DNA of 64,000 bases from Faecalibacterium prausnitzii (GCF_019967995.1 NZ_CP065377.1:1178001-1242000); one strand, 5' to 3'; positions 1 to 8,504 are shown, numbered from the stretch's first letter. Numbers and translations are program-made. Notes: generated by a model from the sequence alone, not told the origin.

Positions 1-35
1 TTATCTGGTCTAATTAGTGCCGTTCCGTCCAATTT

Positions 36-1133
36 TCAGGCCGAAAACGCCTCACTGAACAACTGGATCGCACTCTGCCGAATGGATTCCTGAACATGGA
101 GATAATGCTCAGTCATCTCGGTATCGGCGTGGCCTACGATACTCTGGATGGTCTGGATATCCACGCCCAATGCCTGCATCTGCGACACATAGGTGTGGCG
201 GCAGCTGTGCGGCGTGAGCAAGCGGACATCGCCCGCTTCTTCCAGAGATTTGCGGAATACATCCCGGAAATGGGTGGGATTGCAGGGCAAGCCGGTTTTG
301 GGACTTTCCCAGATGAACTGGTCGGTGGTATCCCGCAGCTTGATGGCACATGAGCGGACATTCAGCGGCACCGGAATATCCCGGATACTGTCTTTGGATT
401 TCGGACTGCCAATGCTGACTGTACCTTTTACGACCTTTACTGCCTGCCGGATGTGAATGACAGAGCCATCTTCTTCAATAAACTGCGGCTCCAAAGCCAG
501 AAGTTCCTGCATTCTCATTCCAGTGCCGAGTAAAAGCCGAATGCTCAATCCCATGCGGTCATCAGGCAGCACCTTCATCAGGTGTGCGACTTCCGCTGTG
601 GTAAAGGCTTCCTTGCGTTTTGCGGTACCGGATGCCCGCATCTTTTCAGCAAGCCGGACCGGGTTGCGGCGCACAAGGTCATTGGCTTCTGCCTTTTGAA
701 AGATCTGGTAGAGCATCCCTCGTGCCTTGCTGATGTAAGAATCCGAGCGGCCATCGCGCCGCATCCCTTTCAGGAAGATTTCGATGTCGATGGGGCGTAT
801 GACGGTCAAGGGGCGATGATAAAATCCCTCTTTGAGCATTTTCAGGCAGTATTTGTAGCTTTCCTGTGTCGTGGGAGCGATATTATCCCTGTGACCCTCG
901 AACCATGTATCAGCCCAATCCTCAAAGTACAGGATCGTGTCCAGCTGGACACCGCTGATAAGCGCATCCTGATACTCTTTCAGTTTGAGCTTGACCTCCT
1001 TCTGGGTCTTGCCATAGAAGGTCTTGAAGCGCGGCGAACCATCTTTCTGGTAGCCGTCCATCATACGTAATTCCCAGCGACCATCGCTGCGGTGGCGAAG
1101 CGTACCCTCGCCGTGTGAACGTTTGCTTGGCAT
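36..1133 (-). CDS. Tyrosine recombinase / integrase
   Basis: A 365-aa site-specific recombinase of the phage-integrase family, expected to integrate and excise a mobile element by strand exchange. The N-terminus (about 1-60) looks like an AP2-type arm-binding domain, 65-160 is the SAM-like core-binding domain, and the catalytic domain is complete: R207 in GTGMRMQELL, H309 and R312 in HSCRHTY, H335 in GHAD, and the nucleophile Y344 in EHYLHV. An AAGGAGG ribosome binding site lies just before the ATG. It abuts the broken end of a transporter gene, so it probably sits at the end of an element extending left of the window. The element's identity cannot be told from here. Confidence 0.92.
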   Translation of the reverse strand: MPSKRSHGEGTLRHRSDGRWELRMMDGYQKDGSPRFKTFYGKTQKEVKLKLKEYQDALISGVQLDTILYFEDWADTWFEGHRDNIAPTTQESYKYCLKMLKEGFYHRPLTVIRPIDIEIFLKGMRRDGRSDSYISKARGMLYQIFQKAEANDLVRRNPVRLAEKMRASGTAKRKEAFTTAEVAHLMKVLPDDRMGLSIRLLLGTGMRMQELLALEPQFIEEDGSVIHIRQAVKVVKGTVSIGSPKSKDSIRDIPVPLNVRSCAIKLRDTTDQFIWESPKTGLPCNPTHFRDVFRKSLEEAGDVRLLTPHSCRHTYVSQMQALGVDIQTIQSIVGHADTEMTEHYLHVQESIRQSAIQLFSEAFSA

Positions 1134-1183
1134 ATTGCCTCCTTCCTGATCGAGATGCAGGATTCGGGCTGGATAGCCAGCGC

Positions 1184-1746
1184 GCTATCAAAATGACTTG
1201 CTGCCAGCAGCCAGCCGGTGATGGCAGTACCCAGACCGCCGCCCAGCTTCACACCGAGAGAAGTGCAGGAGTACATCGTGCCATCCACGCGCTTATGCTT
1301 CGTCAGCCAAGTGTACTCGGAGCAAGCAGCAATCGCAGCGTTCATATCGCCCTGCCAAGGACCCTGACCAAGAGCTGCGATTGCAGTAAAGAGCAGCATC
1401 AAGGTCACATTGCCGCTGCCCATGTAACCAGCTACAGCAACCAGTGCACGAGAAATCGTTGCCAGAGTATAGCTCATGACGTTCAGCTTATACATTCCAT
1501 TCCACTTTGCAACCAAGGTCGGGGTGAACACCAGTGCGATGATCAGAGGAATGTTGATTGCCCAAGAGAATACACCGAACAGATTCTGGTTGCCAAGGAT
1601 GTAGGTTGCATAGTAGGTGCCCATGCTGATCATGGCACCGTAGATCTGCTGCAAAATGTAGGTGACGCAAATCATCATATAATATTTGTTACCAGCAAGC
1701 AGCTTTGCAGCCTGAACCAGATTGTACTTTTCGTCATATGCACAAA
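1184..1746 (-). pseudogene. Truncated GPH/MelB-type MFS symporter remnant
   Basis: An open frame on the minus strand encodes an internal, C-terminal-half portion of a glycoside-pentoside-hexuronide:cation symporter: hydrophobic helices (ICVTYILQQIYGAMISMG, NIPLIIALVFTPTLVAKW) and the family-typical loop before a glycine-rich helix (GGGLGTAITGWLL). It lacks the N-terminal half, where the frame runs into the 5' region of the AraC gene, and the last helices, where it meets the integrase. Family members are about 450 aa; only about 190 remain. An intact relative lies at 26152-27540, also divergent from an AraC gene, so this was probably a similar sugar-uptake locus broken by element insertion. 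Confidence 0.75.
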
Positions 1747-1823
1747 ATCAAAGAGTTTGTAATTTTTTGATAGAACATTTCCAAAATCACTGTAAAGTCT
1801 CTGAAGATGAGGAGGACGCAGGG

Positions 1824-2687
1824 ATGTATTTCAACTCAGGATATTTGAACAACTCCCGTTTGGATTTCAAAGACTACTCAAAGCCGCTGGTCGTAGGCAG
1901 CTGCGGCACTTATCGCTTGAAAAAACGCCCTAAGCTACCTACTTTTTGGGCAAAGGGTCGCAGAGACTATCAAATCCTCTATGTGGCATCTGGTAAAGCG
2001 CACTTCTGGTTCGATGGTGTTGAGGAAGTGGTGACTTCTGGACACATGGTGCTTTATCAGCCGAAAGAAATCCAGAAGTATGTCTACTATGTAGAAGACC
2101 ACCCAGAGGTGTTCTGGATTCACTTTACAGGATACGATGTCAAAAACATCCTGAACTATTACGGAATCCCCTTGGACAAGCACGTTTTTTACAGCGGCAC
2201 ACTGCCGGATTACAAAATGCTGTTCCGAAAGATCATCCGGGAACTGCAACAATGTGAATATGGCTATGAAGACTATATTGCTTCTCTCTTCAACATCATT
2301 CTGCTTTTAGTAAGCAGGCAACAGCAGGAAAGCGAGAAAACAACTACGAGCATCCCGGAAGAAATCGAAGCTGCCGTTGCATACTTTAACGAGAATTATA
2401 ACACAAAGGTCAGTGTGGACGATTACGCAGAATCGCTGCATATCAGTACGAACTGGTTTATCCGTAATTTTAAGCAGTACATGAAAATAAGCCCTGCACA
2501 ATACATCCTGTCCCTTCGGATGGTAAATGCACAAAGCTTATTGGAGAACACCGAATACAATATTGGAGAAATTGCAGAGATCGTAGGGTATGATAACCCA
2601 CTCTATTTTAGCCGGGTATTCAAGAAAGAGTATGGTGTCAGTCCGGCACAGTACCGAAAGAATCTGGAAGAATCTACTGAAAAATGA
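1824..2687 (+). CDS. AraC-family transcriptional regulator
   Basis: A 287-aa regulator with an N-terminal AraC-type cupin ligand-binding domain (about 20-160) and two C-terminal helix-turn-helix motifs (about 190-282; YAESLHISTNWFIRNFKQY and IGEIAEIVGYDNPLYFSRVF). The open frame extends upstream to 1722, but the ATG at 1824 has an AGGAGG at 1810-1815 with 8-nt spacing and begins at the usual family position, so I chose it. It is divergent from the truncated symporter and likely once controlled it by sensing a sugar. With its target broken, its current role is unclear. A hairpin terminator follows at 2709. Confidence 0.88.
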   Translation: MYFNSGYLNNSRLDFKDYSKPLVVGSCGTYRLKKRPKLPTFWAKGRRDYQILYVASGKAHFWFDGVEEVVTSGHMVLYQPKEIQKYVYYVEDHPEVFWIHFTGYDVKNILNYYGIPLDKHVFYSGTLPDYKMLFRKIIRELQQCEYGYEDYIASLFNIILLLVSRQQQESEKTTTSIPEEIEAAVAYFNENYNTKVSVDDYAESLHISTNWFIRNFKQYMKISPAQYILSLRMVNAQSLLENTEYNIGEIAEIVGYDNPLYFSRVFKKEYGVSPAQYRKNLEESTEK

Positions 2688-2708
2688 GAAAGATTCCTTT
2701 ACCAAAAG

Positions 2709-2748
2709 GACGCTGCCGCCTCTGGGTAAGAGGTTGCAGCGTCTTTTT
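2709..2748 (+). terminator. Intrinsic terminator after araC-like gene
   Basis: An 8-bp perfect stem (GACGCTGC/GCAGCGTC) with a second inner stem (CCTCT/AGAGG) is followed by a run of five T, 20 nt after the AraC stop codon. Confidence 0.8.
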
Positions 2749-2805
2749 GGTATCAGAGGGCGAATGATCTGTCAGACCGAACGGCTCTCAGCGAATTGGA
2801 TACTT

Positions 2806-3714
2806 TTAGCTTGCATTTTCCTGTTCGTCAAGAATGCGCCAGCCGTCCATCAGGTCTGAATTTTCCATAATAAAGGTGTGGGCAGTATCCTGTCCCCACG
2901 AGTTGTCGTATTTCAGCATCAGATAATCGCTCAACTCGGTTCGATTTTTGAACTTCAACAAGCGATACGGCTCCTGAAAAGCGACCTTTTCAACGAAATA
3001 TACTGCATCCGATGTGGGAAGCATAACGCCGACATGACCGATCATAAGAGAATTGTCCGTTTCAGAGAACTGATCGTGCAGGACAACGGAGACAAGACGA
3101 ATCTTATCATCTTCTACGAAGGAGAGACCGCGTTTCTTCCATTCCTGCTGGATCGTTTTCAAATGGGTAGGAATATCGGTCGTATTAGTGGTTTTGACCG
3201 GGGCGAACAGCGCATCAAATTTTTGCCGTTCATCGCCGCAAAGGGATTCCGGGTCAGAATCCAGTGTTTCATAGTCCATAAACAGAGTGTCCTCGGCTGA
3301 GTCAAGGTCTGCCTTGCCTGTGACAGTGATAAAATCACCGAACAGCCCACAGGCGGTAATCCGACAGTTCCAGCCGGGGAAGGTATCGTATTTTTCTGCC
3401 CATGCGTCCTGCATGGAGTAAGGATCGTATTTCAGATCCAAAGGCTTGGCATTTTCAAAACCTGTGGTGAGCCATGCCGGGTCCACGGCATTGTTGAACT
3501 TCTGCACATGATCAAAGAAGGTCCGTATCCGCAGGTCAGATACGCCGGCATTCTGCAAAAGTTTGGAAAGAAGAGCCTGTGTATTAGAATCTGCCAAATT
3601 GGAGTATTCAATTTGCTGAAGGACGGGCTGAGAAGCTTTTTGAGTGCAGCCCCCTGCCAGAAATGCACCGCAAAAAAGTGCAGCGGAGCAGACAAGAAAA
3701 GTTCGACGTTTCAA
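2806..3714 (-). CDS. Putative lipoprotein (DUF4300-like)
   Basis: A 302-aa predicted lipoprotein. The N-terminus has KRR, a hydrophobic stretch and the lipobox LAGGC, with lipidation expected at Cys23, so the protein should be anchored on the outer face of the membrane. The rest is soluble, with no transmembrane segment or catalytic motif I recognise. Length and general character resemble DUF4300 lipoproteins of Firmicutes, from memory and untested. The start is a TTG with GAGGTGA 7 nt upstream. It is transcribed towards the AraC gene and shares the short gap holding that gene's terminator. No function can be assigned. Confidence 0.7.
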   Translation of the reverse strand: MKRRTFLVCSAALFCGAFLAGGCTQKASQPVLQQIEYSNLADSNTQALLSKLLQNAGVSDLRIRTFFDHVQKFNNAVDPAWLTTGFENAKPLDLKYDPYSMQDAWAEKYDTFPGWNCRITACGLFGDFITVTGKADLDSAEDTLFMDYETLDSDPESLCGDERQKFDALFAPVKTTNTTDIPTHLKTIQQEWKKRGLSFVEDDKIRLVSVVLHDQFSETDNSLMIGHVGVMLPTSDAVYFVEKVAFQEPYRLLKFKNRTELSDYLMLKYDNSWGQDTAHTFIMENSDLMDGWRILDEQENAS

Positions 3715-4142
3715 AAATGGTCACCTCGTTGTGTTTTTCGGAAAGTTTCTTTGAGTGCCGGAGTCTCAACCATAGGCGAAGAGAGCAACGCCGTTGGTCT
3801 CGTAACGAATGGTATCACAGATAAACAAAGAAAATCAATGACTTCTGTCGTATTTGACCATATATAATGTTGCAGTATCCATATCCCATACGGCTAACGT
3901 CCATGTGGGGAAAGACAATGCGGCAGTTTTCTGAACGATTTTCTTCATGTCGGACACAACAGGAGTATACCCAAGTTAAAATAAGAATTTTCCGTTTTTT
4001 CCGAATGGAAGGTTCAAATCGCTTTCCAGTTTGAAAACGGTGTAAAGTCAGACGTTGGGGGTTGTATCGAAACCGCCTGCAAAAGCCTGAAAACGGTGCA
4101 GGCGAAGCAATGCAGCCCCCAAAAATCGGCTTCAACAAAAAG
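3715..4142. other. Intergenic stretch without recognisable gene
   Basis: About 430 bases between the lipoprotein start and the tRNA-Ala terminator. Frames here are short or antisense to nothing recognisable. I see no clear promoter pair, RNA motif or repeat. It must hold the lipoprotein promoter, reading leftward. Confidence 0.5.
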
Positions 4143-4180
4143 AAAAGCACCATACTTCCTACGAAGTACAGTGCTTTTTT
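4143..4180 (-). terminator. Terminator of tRNA-Ala
   Basis: The inverted repeat AAAAGCAC ... GTGCTTTTTT with an inner TACTTC/GAAGTA stem lies directly downstream of the tRNA on the minus strand. It has a T-run in both readings, so it could act in both directions. Confidence 0.75.
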
Positions 4181-4181
4181 G

Positions 4182-4257
<76 letters not shown>

Positions 4258-4288
4258 ATGTTTGGTTTCGTGTCTTGCGACGTGAATT

Positions 4289-4317
4289 ATTATACCAGCA
4301 GGAAGGGGCGCTGTCAA
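4289..4317 (-). promoter_or_regulatory. Sigma-A promoter of tRNA-Ala
   Basis: On the minus strand TTGACA and TATAAT, both perfect consensus, are separated by 17 nt and lie about 32 nt before the tRNA 5' end. Confidence 0.88.
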
Positions 4318-4351
4318 CACTTTTTTCGAATTTCCTGCGAAGTTTTTGCGG

Positions 4352-4392
4352 AGAAAGGCGCCCCGGCGGGCGGTAGACCTGCCGGGGCGCGA
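4352..4392 (-). terminator. Terminator downstream of thiT
   Basis: The GC-rich stem GCGCCCCGGC/GCCGGGGCGC with a short loop follows the thiT stop codon on the minus strand. The T-run is weak (TTTCTC), so efficiency is uncertain. Confidence 0.55.
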
Positions 4393-4406
4393 TGGTGCGT
4401 GAAAAA

Positions 4407-4979
4407 TCAGGCTTTGGTGTACTGGCGGTCGAAGATCTGCGGGGCCACCTTGATGAGCAGCACAGCGGCCACCACGGTGAGCAGGGTCTCCGGCAGCATG
4501 TAGCTGGCATTGTAGACCAGGCTGTAGGTCCAGGCGCTCAGGCCCTCGTTCAGGTTGCCCCAGACGAGTACGCCGGAGAGGAAGCTGCACAGGAAGCGCA
4601 GCACACCGGCCATAAAGGTGCCGAAAGCCACGCCGACCATCCGATTCTTGAAGGGGCGGGCAAACAGCTCAGCCGTGCCCAGCGCCATAAAGGCGATGAG
4701 GTAGTCCAGCAGGACTTCGCCCAGGAAGTACAGGAAGGTGGGCGTCGGGGGCGCCCAGAAGCCCAGCAGCATTTGCAGGCAGCCGTTGACCAGGCCGGTG
4801 AACAGGCCCCACTTGACGCCATGGCGGAAGGACACCAGCACAAAGGGCAGCATGCTCAGCAGGGTGACGCTGCCGCCGTTGGGCATGGTGAAGATCTTGA
4901 TGTTCGACAGCACGGTGCCGATGGCGATCATCAGGGCGCACTCCACCAGAATGCGGGTCTTGGAATAGGAATTCGACAT
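4407..4979 (-). CDS. thiT: ECF transporter S component for thiamine, ThiT-like
   Basis: A 190-aa integral membrane protein with about six hydrophobic segments, the substrate-binding S component of an energy-coupling-factor transporter. It would capture thiamine and dock with a shared EcfAA'T module encoded elsewhere. Residues 30-60 (IFTMPNGGSVTLLSMLPFVL) match the ThiT signature region. The strongest evidence is upstream: a complete TPP riboswitch with a terminator hairpin in the 5' leader, so the gene should be shut off when thiamine pyrophosphate is abundant. It is a single-gene unit; no thiamine biosynthesis genes are adjacent. Confidence 0.9.
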   Translation of the reverse strand: MSNSYSKTRILVECALMIAIGTVLSNIKIFTMPNGGSVTLLSMLPFVLVSFRHGVKWGLFTGLVNGCLQMLLGFWAPPTPTFLYFLGEVLLDYLIAFMALGTAELFARPFKNRMVGVAFGTFMAGVLRFLCSFLSGVLVWGNLNEGLSAWTYSLVYNASYMLPETLLTVVAAVLLIKVAPQIFDRQYTKA

Positions 4980-5010
4980 TTTGGATTCGCTCCTCTAAAA
5001 ATATAGTACA

Positions 5011-5044
5011 CAAAAACAAAATACGCCTGCGATCAGCAGGCGTA
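5011..5044 (-). terminator. Riboswitch-controlled terminator (expression platform)
   Basis: On the minus strand a 9-bp perfect stem TACGCCTGC/GCAGGCGTA with a 5-nt loop is followed by TTTTGTTTTTG. It lies between the TPP aptamer and the thiT start, so TPP binding probably ends transcription here. Confidence 0.85.
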
Positions 5045-5071
5045 GAGGCTTCGTTTGTGAAAGATGGGAAC

Positions 5072-5165
5072 ATTCCGCAAACTTACCTACGCCGGCATTA
5101 CCCGGATCAGGTTCAAGGGTACTCCGCAGTGTGCGGATCTCAGCCTTTCGGCGCCCCTGTTTTCA
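5072..5165 (-). ncRNA. TPP riboswitch (THI element)
   Basis: Read on the minus strand, the leader has the hallmark order of the thiamine pyrophosphate aptamer: an opening GGGGCGCC, the pyrimidine-sensor GGCTGAGA, then ACCCTTGAACCTGATC and GGGTAATGCCGGCG, closing with GTAGGTAAG. The variable stem between them is an ATCCGCACACTGCGG hairpin. It is followed by a terminator hairpin and then thiT, fitting premature termination on TPP binding. Confidence 0.95.
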
Positions 5166-5177
5166 TGTCCGTCTCCC

Positions 5178-5205
5178 AGTATAGTCGTCCGACGCCAAAA
5201 GTCAA
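5178..5205 (-). promoter_or_regulatory. Promoter of the thiT transcript
   Basis: On the minus strand TTGACT and TATACT with 16-nt spacing lie about 15 nt before the TPP aptamer, as expected for its transcription start. Confidence 0.7.
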
Positions 5206-5278
5206 GCCCCGGCGAGCATATTGCGCCCCTCCGCCTCATATTTTTTACCAAGGAGTCTTGCGGAGGAGGGGACAGGGC

Positions 5279-5527
5279 ATGAAAGTGGAACCGGAACAGC
5301 GGGCCGCACTGCTGGGGGAGTACATCGCAAAAAACAGCGCAACGGTGCGGGCCGCAGCGCGGGCGTTCGGGTGCAGCAAATCCACCGTGCACAAGGATGT
5401 TTCGTCCCGGCTGCGGCGGGTGGACCCCGACTTGTTCCAGCGGGTGCAGGCAGTGCTGGCCCGGAACAAGGCCGAGCGGCATCTGCGGGGCGGGGCGGCC
5501 ACCCGCCGGAAATACGGCAAGAAATAA
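5279..5527 (+). CDS. spoIIID: Sporulation transcriptional regulator SpoIIID
   Basis: An 82-aa DNA-binding protein that in spore-formers acts in the mother cell to switch between sigma-E and sigma-K programmes. The match to the family is clear over the whole length: GEYIAKNSATVRAAARAFG, then the recognition segment SKSTVHKDVSSRL, and the C-terminal NKAERHLRGGAATRRKY basic helix. The ATG at 5279 has GGAGGAGGG 8 nt upstream; the longer frame from 5057 overlaps the thiT leader and is not needed. It faces the sigG-sigE-spoIIGA genes across a shared terminator. Confidence 0.95.
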   Translation: MKVEPEQRAALLGEYIAKNSATVRAAARAFGCSKSTVHKDVSSRLRRVDPDLFQRVQAVLARNKAERHLRGGAATRRKYGKK

Positions 5528-5530
5528 GAG

Positions 5531-5579
5531 CGGCGGCGCATCCTTATAGATAGGTTATATAAGGGTGTGCCGCTTTTGC
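5531..5579. terminator. Bidirectional terminator between spoIIID and sigG
   Basis: A long imperfect stem (GCGGCGCATCCTTATA against TATAAGGGTGTGCCGC) lies between the convergent stops, with TTTTG on the plus side. Confidence 0.7.
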
Positions 5580-5581
5580 TG

Positions 5582-6346
5582 CTATTTGCTGCGGAATTGT
5601 TCCAGCGCGGCCTTTTCGAGCCGGCTGACCTGCGCCTGGCTGATGCCGATCTCCCGCGCCACCTCCATCTGCGTTTCGCCCTTGAGGTAGCGCAGCTCCA
5701 TGATCCGCTTTTCGCGCGGGGTCAGGGACGCGACGGTCTCCCGGAACTGCAGGCCGCTGATCCAGCTGTCCTCGCCGTCGGGGTCACGCACCTGGTCGAT
5801 GACATACATGGCGTCGCCGCCGTCGGTATAGAGCGGCTCCTCAAGGCTGAGCGGTTCCACCACCGACTCCAGCGCCGCCGTCACCTCCCGGCGGGACAGG
5901 CCCGCCTGCTGCGCGATCTCGTTCACCGTAGGCTCCCGGCCCAGCTGCTTTTCCAGCCTCTCCCGCGCCTGCATGGCTTTATAGGCCGTATCCCGCAGCG
6001 ACCGGCTGACCCGCAGGGCGTTGTTGTCCCGCAGAAAGCGGCGGATCTCGCCGATGATCATCGGGACGCCGTAGGTGGAGAACCGCACGTTCTGGGCCGG
6101 ATCAAAGTTGTCAATGGCCTTGATCAGCCCGATGCAGCCTACCTGAAACAGGTCGTCGAGATTCTCGCCTCGCTGGGCGAACCGCTGCACCACGCTGAGC
6201 ACCAGCCGCAGGTTGCCCTCGATCATCTGCTGGCGGGCGGCGGCGTCGCCCGCATGGACCCGCGTCAGCAGCTCCCGCTTCTGTGCTTCGGTCAGGACAG
6301 GCAGCTGTGCCGTATCCATCCCGCAGAGCTCGACTTTGTTGTACAT
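5582..6346 (-). CDS. sigG: RNA polymerase sporulation sigma factor SigG
   Basis: A 254-aa sigma-70 family factor that directs late forespore transcription in endospore formers. The start MYNKVELCGMDTAQLPVL is the SigG-specific N-terminus. Region 2 (NLRLVLSVVQRFAQRG, DLFQVGCIGLIKAIDNFD), region 3 and the region 4 helix-turn-helix (QMEVAREIGISQAQVSRLEK) are all intact. RBS GGAGGGG lies 7 nt before the ATG. It is third in the conserved order spoIIGA-sigE-sigG. No truncation or frameshift is visible although the genus is regarded as non-sporulating. Confidence 0.95.
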   Translation of the reverse strand: MYNKVELCGMDTAQLPVLTEAQKRELLTRVHAGDAAARQQMIEGNLRLVLSVVQRFAQRGENLDDLFQVGCIGLIKAIDNFDPAQNVRFSTYGVPMIIGEIRRFLRDNNALRVSRSLRDTAYKAMQARERLEKQLGREPTVNEIAQQAGLSRREVTAALESVVEPLSLEEPLYTDGGDAMYVIDQVRDPDGEDSWISGLQFRETVASLTPREKRIMELRYLKGETQMEVAREIGISQAQVSRLEKAALEQFRSK

Positions 6347-6428
6347 CCGCGCCCCTCCGGTTTCGTTTTGACGTTACCGGAAGTATGGGGCGGGGGCAGG
6401 GGAATCATGCGTGGGAATTTTTGCCCGC

Positions 6429-7127
6429 TCAGTCCTCCAGCTTCTTTTTCAATTCCCGGATGATGCGTTTTTCGAGGCGGGAGATGTAGCTCTGGCTGAT
6501 GCCGAGGGCGTCGGCGGCCTCTTTCTGGGTGCGCTCGACGCCGTCCAGCAGCCCGAAGCGCAGTTCCATGATCTGGCGCTCCCGCGGGGAGAGCAGGGCC
6601 ACCGACTGCCGGAGGGTGGCCCGCTCGGCACTCTGTTCGAGCCGCTGGCTGACCAGATCCTCGTCGCTGCCGAGGATGTCGGAGAGAAGCAGCTCGTTGC
6701 CGTCGCCGTCCACGTTCAAAGGCTCGTCGATGCTGGCCTCCTGGCGGCGGTTGGAGCTTTTGCGCAGATACATCAGGATCTCGTTGCCGATGCAGCGGCT
6801 TGCGTAGGTGGCAAGTTTGATGTTCCGTTCCGGCGTGAAGGTATTGACCGCTTTGATCAGCCCGATGGTGCCGATGGAGATCATGTCCTCGGCAGGGACG
6901 CCGGTGTTCTCGTACTTTTTGGCAAGGTAGACCACCAGCCGCAGGTTGTGGGTGATGAGGTCATCCCGCGCGGCGCGGTCGCCTGCCATCATCCGGGCGA
7001 GCAGGGCTTTTTCCTGCTCCGGTGTCAGGGGCGGCGGCAGACTGGGCACCCCAGCAACATAGTGGGCGGCACCGGGGCAGACGAACAGGACGTACAGCCG
7101 ACGGAAAAACGATAACAGGTGATTCAA
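6429..7127 (-). CDS. sigE: RNA polymerase sporulation sigma factor SigE
   Basis: A 232-aa sigma factor, the first mother-cell-specific factor in sporulating clostridia and made as an inactive pro-protein. Residues 1-30 form a hydrophobic, basic pro-sequence ([10 protein letters not shown]), followed by the family signature [11 protein letters not shown]. Region 2 ([32 protein letters not shown]) and the region 4 helix-turn-helix ([17 protein letters not shown]) are complete. The start is TTG with an AGGAGG 7 nt upstream. Its processing protease SpoIIGA is encoded just upstream. Confidence 0.95.
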   Translation of the reverse strand: MNHLLSFFRRLYVLFVCPGAAHYVAGVPSLPPPLTPEQEKALLARMMAGDRAARDDLITHNLRLVVYLAKKYENTGVPAEDMISIGTIGLIKAVNTFTPERNIKLATYASRCIGNEILMYLRKSSNRRQEASIDEPLNVDGDGNELLLSDILGSDEDLVSQRLEQSAERATLRQSVALLSPRERQIMELRFGLLDGVERTQKEAADALGISQSYISRLEKRIIRELKKKLED

Positions 7128-7199
7128 CGAAAAGCCTCCTTTTTGTGGGCGGGATTCCTGGGTGCTGCCAATGAGTGAGGGACTGAGAGGTTCAAAGGC

Positions 7200-8027
7200 T
7201 CATCGGAACGCAGCATCGGGTACAACGGCAGGCGAGATCAGCAGCTCCCAGCCGCCCGGCGGGGGCGGAAGGTCACAGAAGGCTGCATAGAGCGGCTGAG
7301 CCGGAGCCGAAGCCAGTATGGCCGGGACGGCGGGCAGGATGCAGTGCCCGGACACCGTGGTGCAGGGGACGAACCGCAGGCCGAGTTCGGGCGGCGGCAG
7401 GGTGGAAGGGGCCGCGAAGTAAGCGGATAAGTAGGTGTGCAGCGGGCCGGGCAGGGCGTTCTGCACGGCGGCAAAGCGCACGAGTACGACTTCCCGGCCT
7501 GAAAGCGGCTCCTGCACCGAGAAACCGGTGTCGCAGAAGGCCCGGAGTGGGAGGGATGCGCTGCCAATTTGCAGAGTGACGGGAAACGTCTGCCCGCCGT
7601 TCCGGCCCAGAAACCGCAGGATGCCCTGCACAGCCAGATACACGCCTCCGGCACAGGCCAGCAGCAGCCCCGGCGAGAGGGGAAGGTAGATGCTGAAATT
7701 GTTGGCCTGTGCGCCGGGCAGGAGCACGGCTCCTGTCAGCGCAAAATGAAGGGCTGCGAACCATGCCAGAAGCCGCAGAAAACACCGCCCGCCCGGAAAC
7801 CCATAGCCAAGCAGGACGATGCCGACCCCGGAGGCCAGCTGATACCCGACTGACACCGGCCACGGCAGGGCAGGGGCCAGCAGGATGAGGGAGGCTGCCG
7901 CCCCGGCCAGCGCCCCGCCTACGACCCGCCCGCCCGACGTGCTCACGCCGCACAACAGGCCCGCCGCCAGCAGAAACAGCGCGGTCGTGAGAAAATTGAC
8001 CAGCAGAAGAACATCGAGATAGATCAC
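7200..8027 (-). CDS. spoIIGA: Sigma-E processing peptidase SpoIIGA
   Basis: A 275-aa membrane-embedded aspartic protease that in spore-formers cleaves the SigE pro-sequence. It has an N-terminal membrane domain of about five helices starting VIYLDVLLLVNFLTTALFLL, then a soluble protease domain with the candidate catalytic segment AFCDTGFSVQEPLSG (Asp-Thr-Gly). The open frame reaches 8222, but the extra residues look like translated repeat DNA. The GTG at 8027 gives the typical family start, though its RBS is poor. It is followed 72 nt later by sigE. Confidence 0.85.
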   Translation of the reverse strand: MIYLDVLLLVNFLTTALFLLAAGLLCGVSTSGGRVVGGALAGAAASLILLAPALPWPVSVGYQLASGVGIVLLGYGFPGGRCFLRLLAWFAALHFALTGAVLLPGAQANNFSIYLPLSPGLLLACAGGVYLAVQGILRFLGRNGGQTFPVTLQIGSASLPLRAFCDTGFSVQEPLSGREVVLVRFAAVQNALPGPLHTYLSAYFAAPSTLPPPELGLRFVPCTTVSGHCILPAVPAILASAPAQPLYAAFCDLPPPPGGWELLISPAVVPDAAFR

Positions 8028-8092
8028 GGCCCGGATAAGCCCCGCCCCCTTTTGGGAGATTATAGCAGGAGGAGGACGAAAAATTTGCAGGA

Positions 8093-8170
8093 AACGGGGG
8101 AGCTGTCTGCGAAGCAGACTGAGAGGTTCATTCCCAATGCCTCTCCCTTTGGGAGAGCTGGCGCGTACCG
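8093..8170. repeat. Single REP-like interspersed repeat unit
   Basis: CTGTCTGCGAAGCAGACTGAGAGG and CTCTCCCTTTGGGAGAGCTGGCG resemble the components of the tandem repeat at 12015-12627: short palindromes around AAAGGGAGAG. It lies between spoIIGA and tRNA-Asn. Confidence 0.6.
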
Positions 8171-8205
8171 CCTGAAAGCTTTTTTCATAAATTTTCGAAA
8201 AAGAC

Positions 8206-8234
8206 TTGCAAAATATAGGCAAAAGAGGTATAAT
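8206..8234 (+). promoter_or_regulatory. Promoter of tRNA-Asn
   Basis: TTGCAA and TATAAT are separated by exactly 17 nt, with the tRNA beginning 44 nt after the -10 box. Confidence 0.8.
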
Positions 8235-8277
8235 CCTACTCGCAGCAGCTTTTACCGCTGTAAAGCTCTGGATATAT

Positions 8278-8354
8278 GCCTCTTTAGCTCAGTCGGTTAG
8301 AGCACCTGACTGTTAATCAGGGTGTCGCCTGTTCGAGTCAGGCAAGAGGCGCCA
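8278..8354 (+). tRNA. tRNA-Asn (anticodon GTT)
   Basis: The acceptor GCCTCTT pairs with AAGAGGC; D-arm TAGCTCAGTCGGTTAGAGC; anticodon stem CTGAC with loop TGTTAAT giving GTT; T-arm GCCTGTTCGAGTCAGGC; discriminator G followed by an encoded CCA. Confidence 0.96.
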
Positions 8355-8360
8355 ACAAAT

Positions 8361-8392
8361 CGGCGGCGGGGATCACACCTGCCGCCTTTTTC
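8361..8392 (+). terminator. Terminator after tRNA-Asn
   Basis: GGCGGC ... GCCGCC stem followed by TTTTT, immediately after the tRNA. Confidence 0.8.
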
Positions 8393-8469
8393 ATGGATGC
8401 AGGCTGTAACTATTTTGTGACATTTTTCACATTTTCTTCAAAATTAACGGTTTCTTAAAAAATGTCCTC

Positions 8470-8498
8470 TTGAAGAAGCTGTCAGATTGTGGTATACT
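8470..8498 (+). promoter_or_regulatory. Promoter upstream of candidate structured RNA
   Basis: TTGAAG and TATACT with 17-nt spacing. The predicted start is near 8505, over 320 nt before the next gene and upstream of a second promoter, so it appears to drive an untranslated RNA. Confidence 0.65.
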
Positions 8499-8504
8499 GC
8501 ATCT

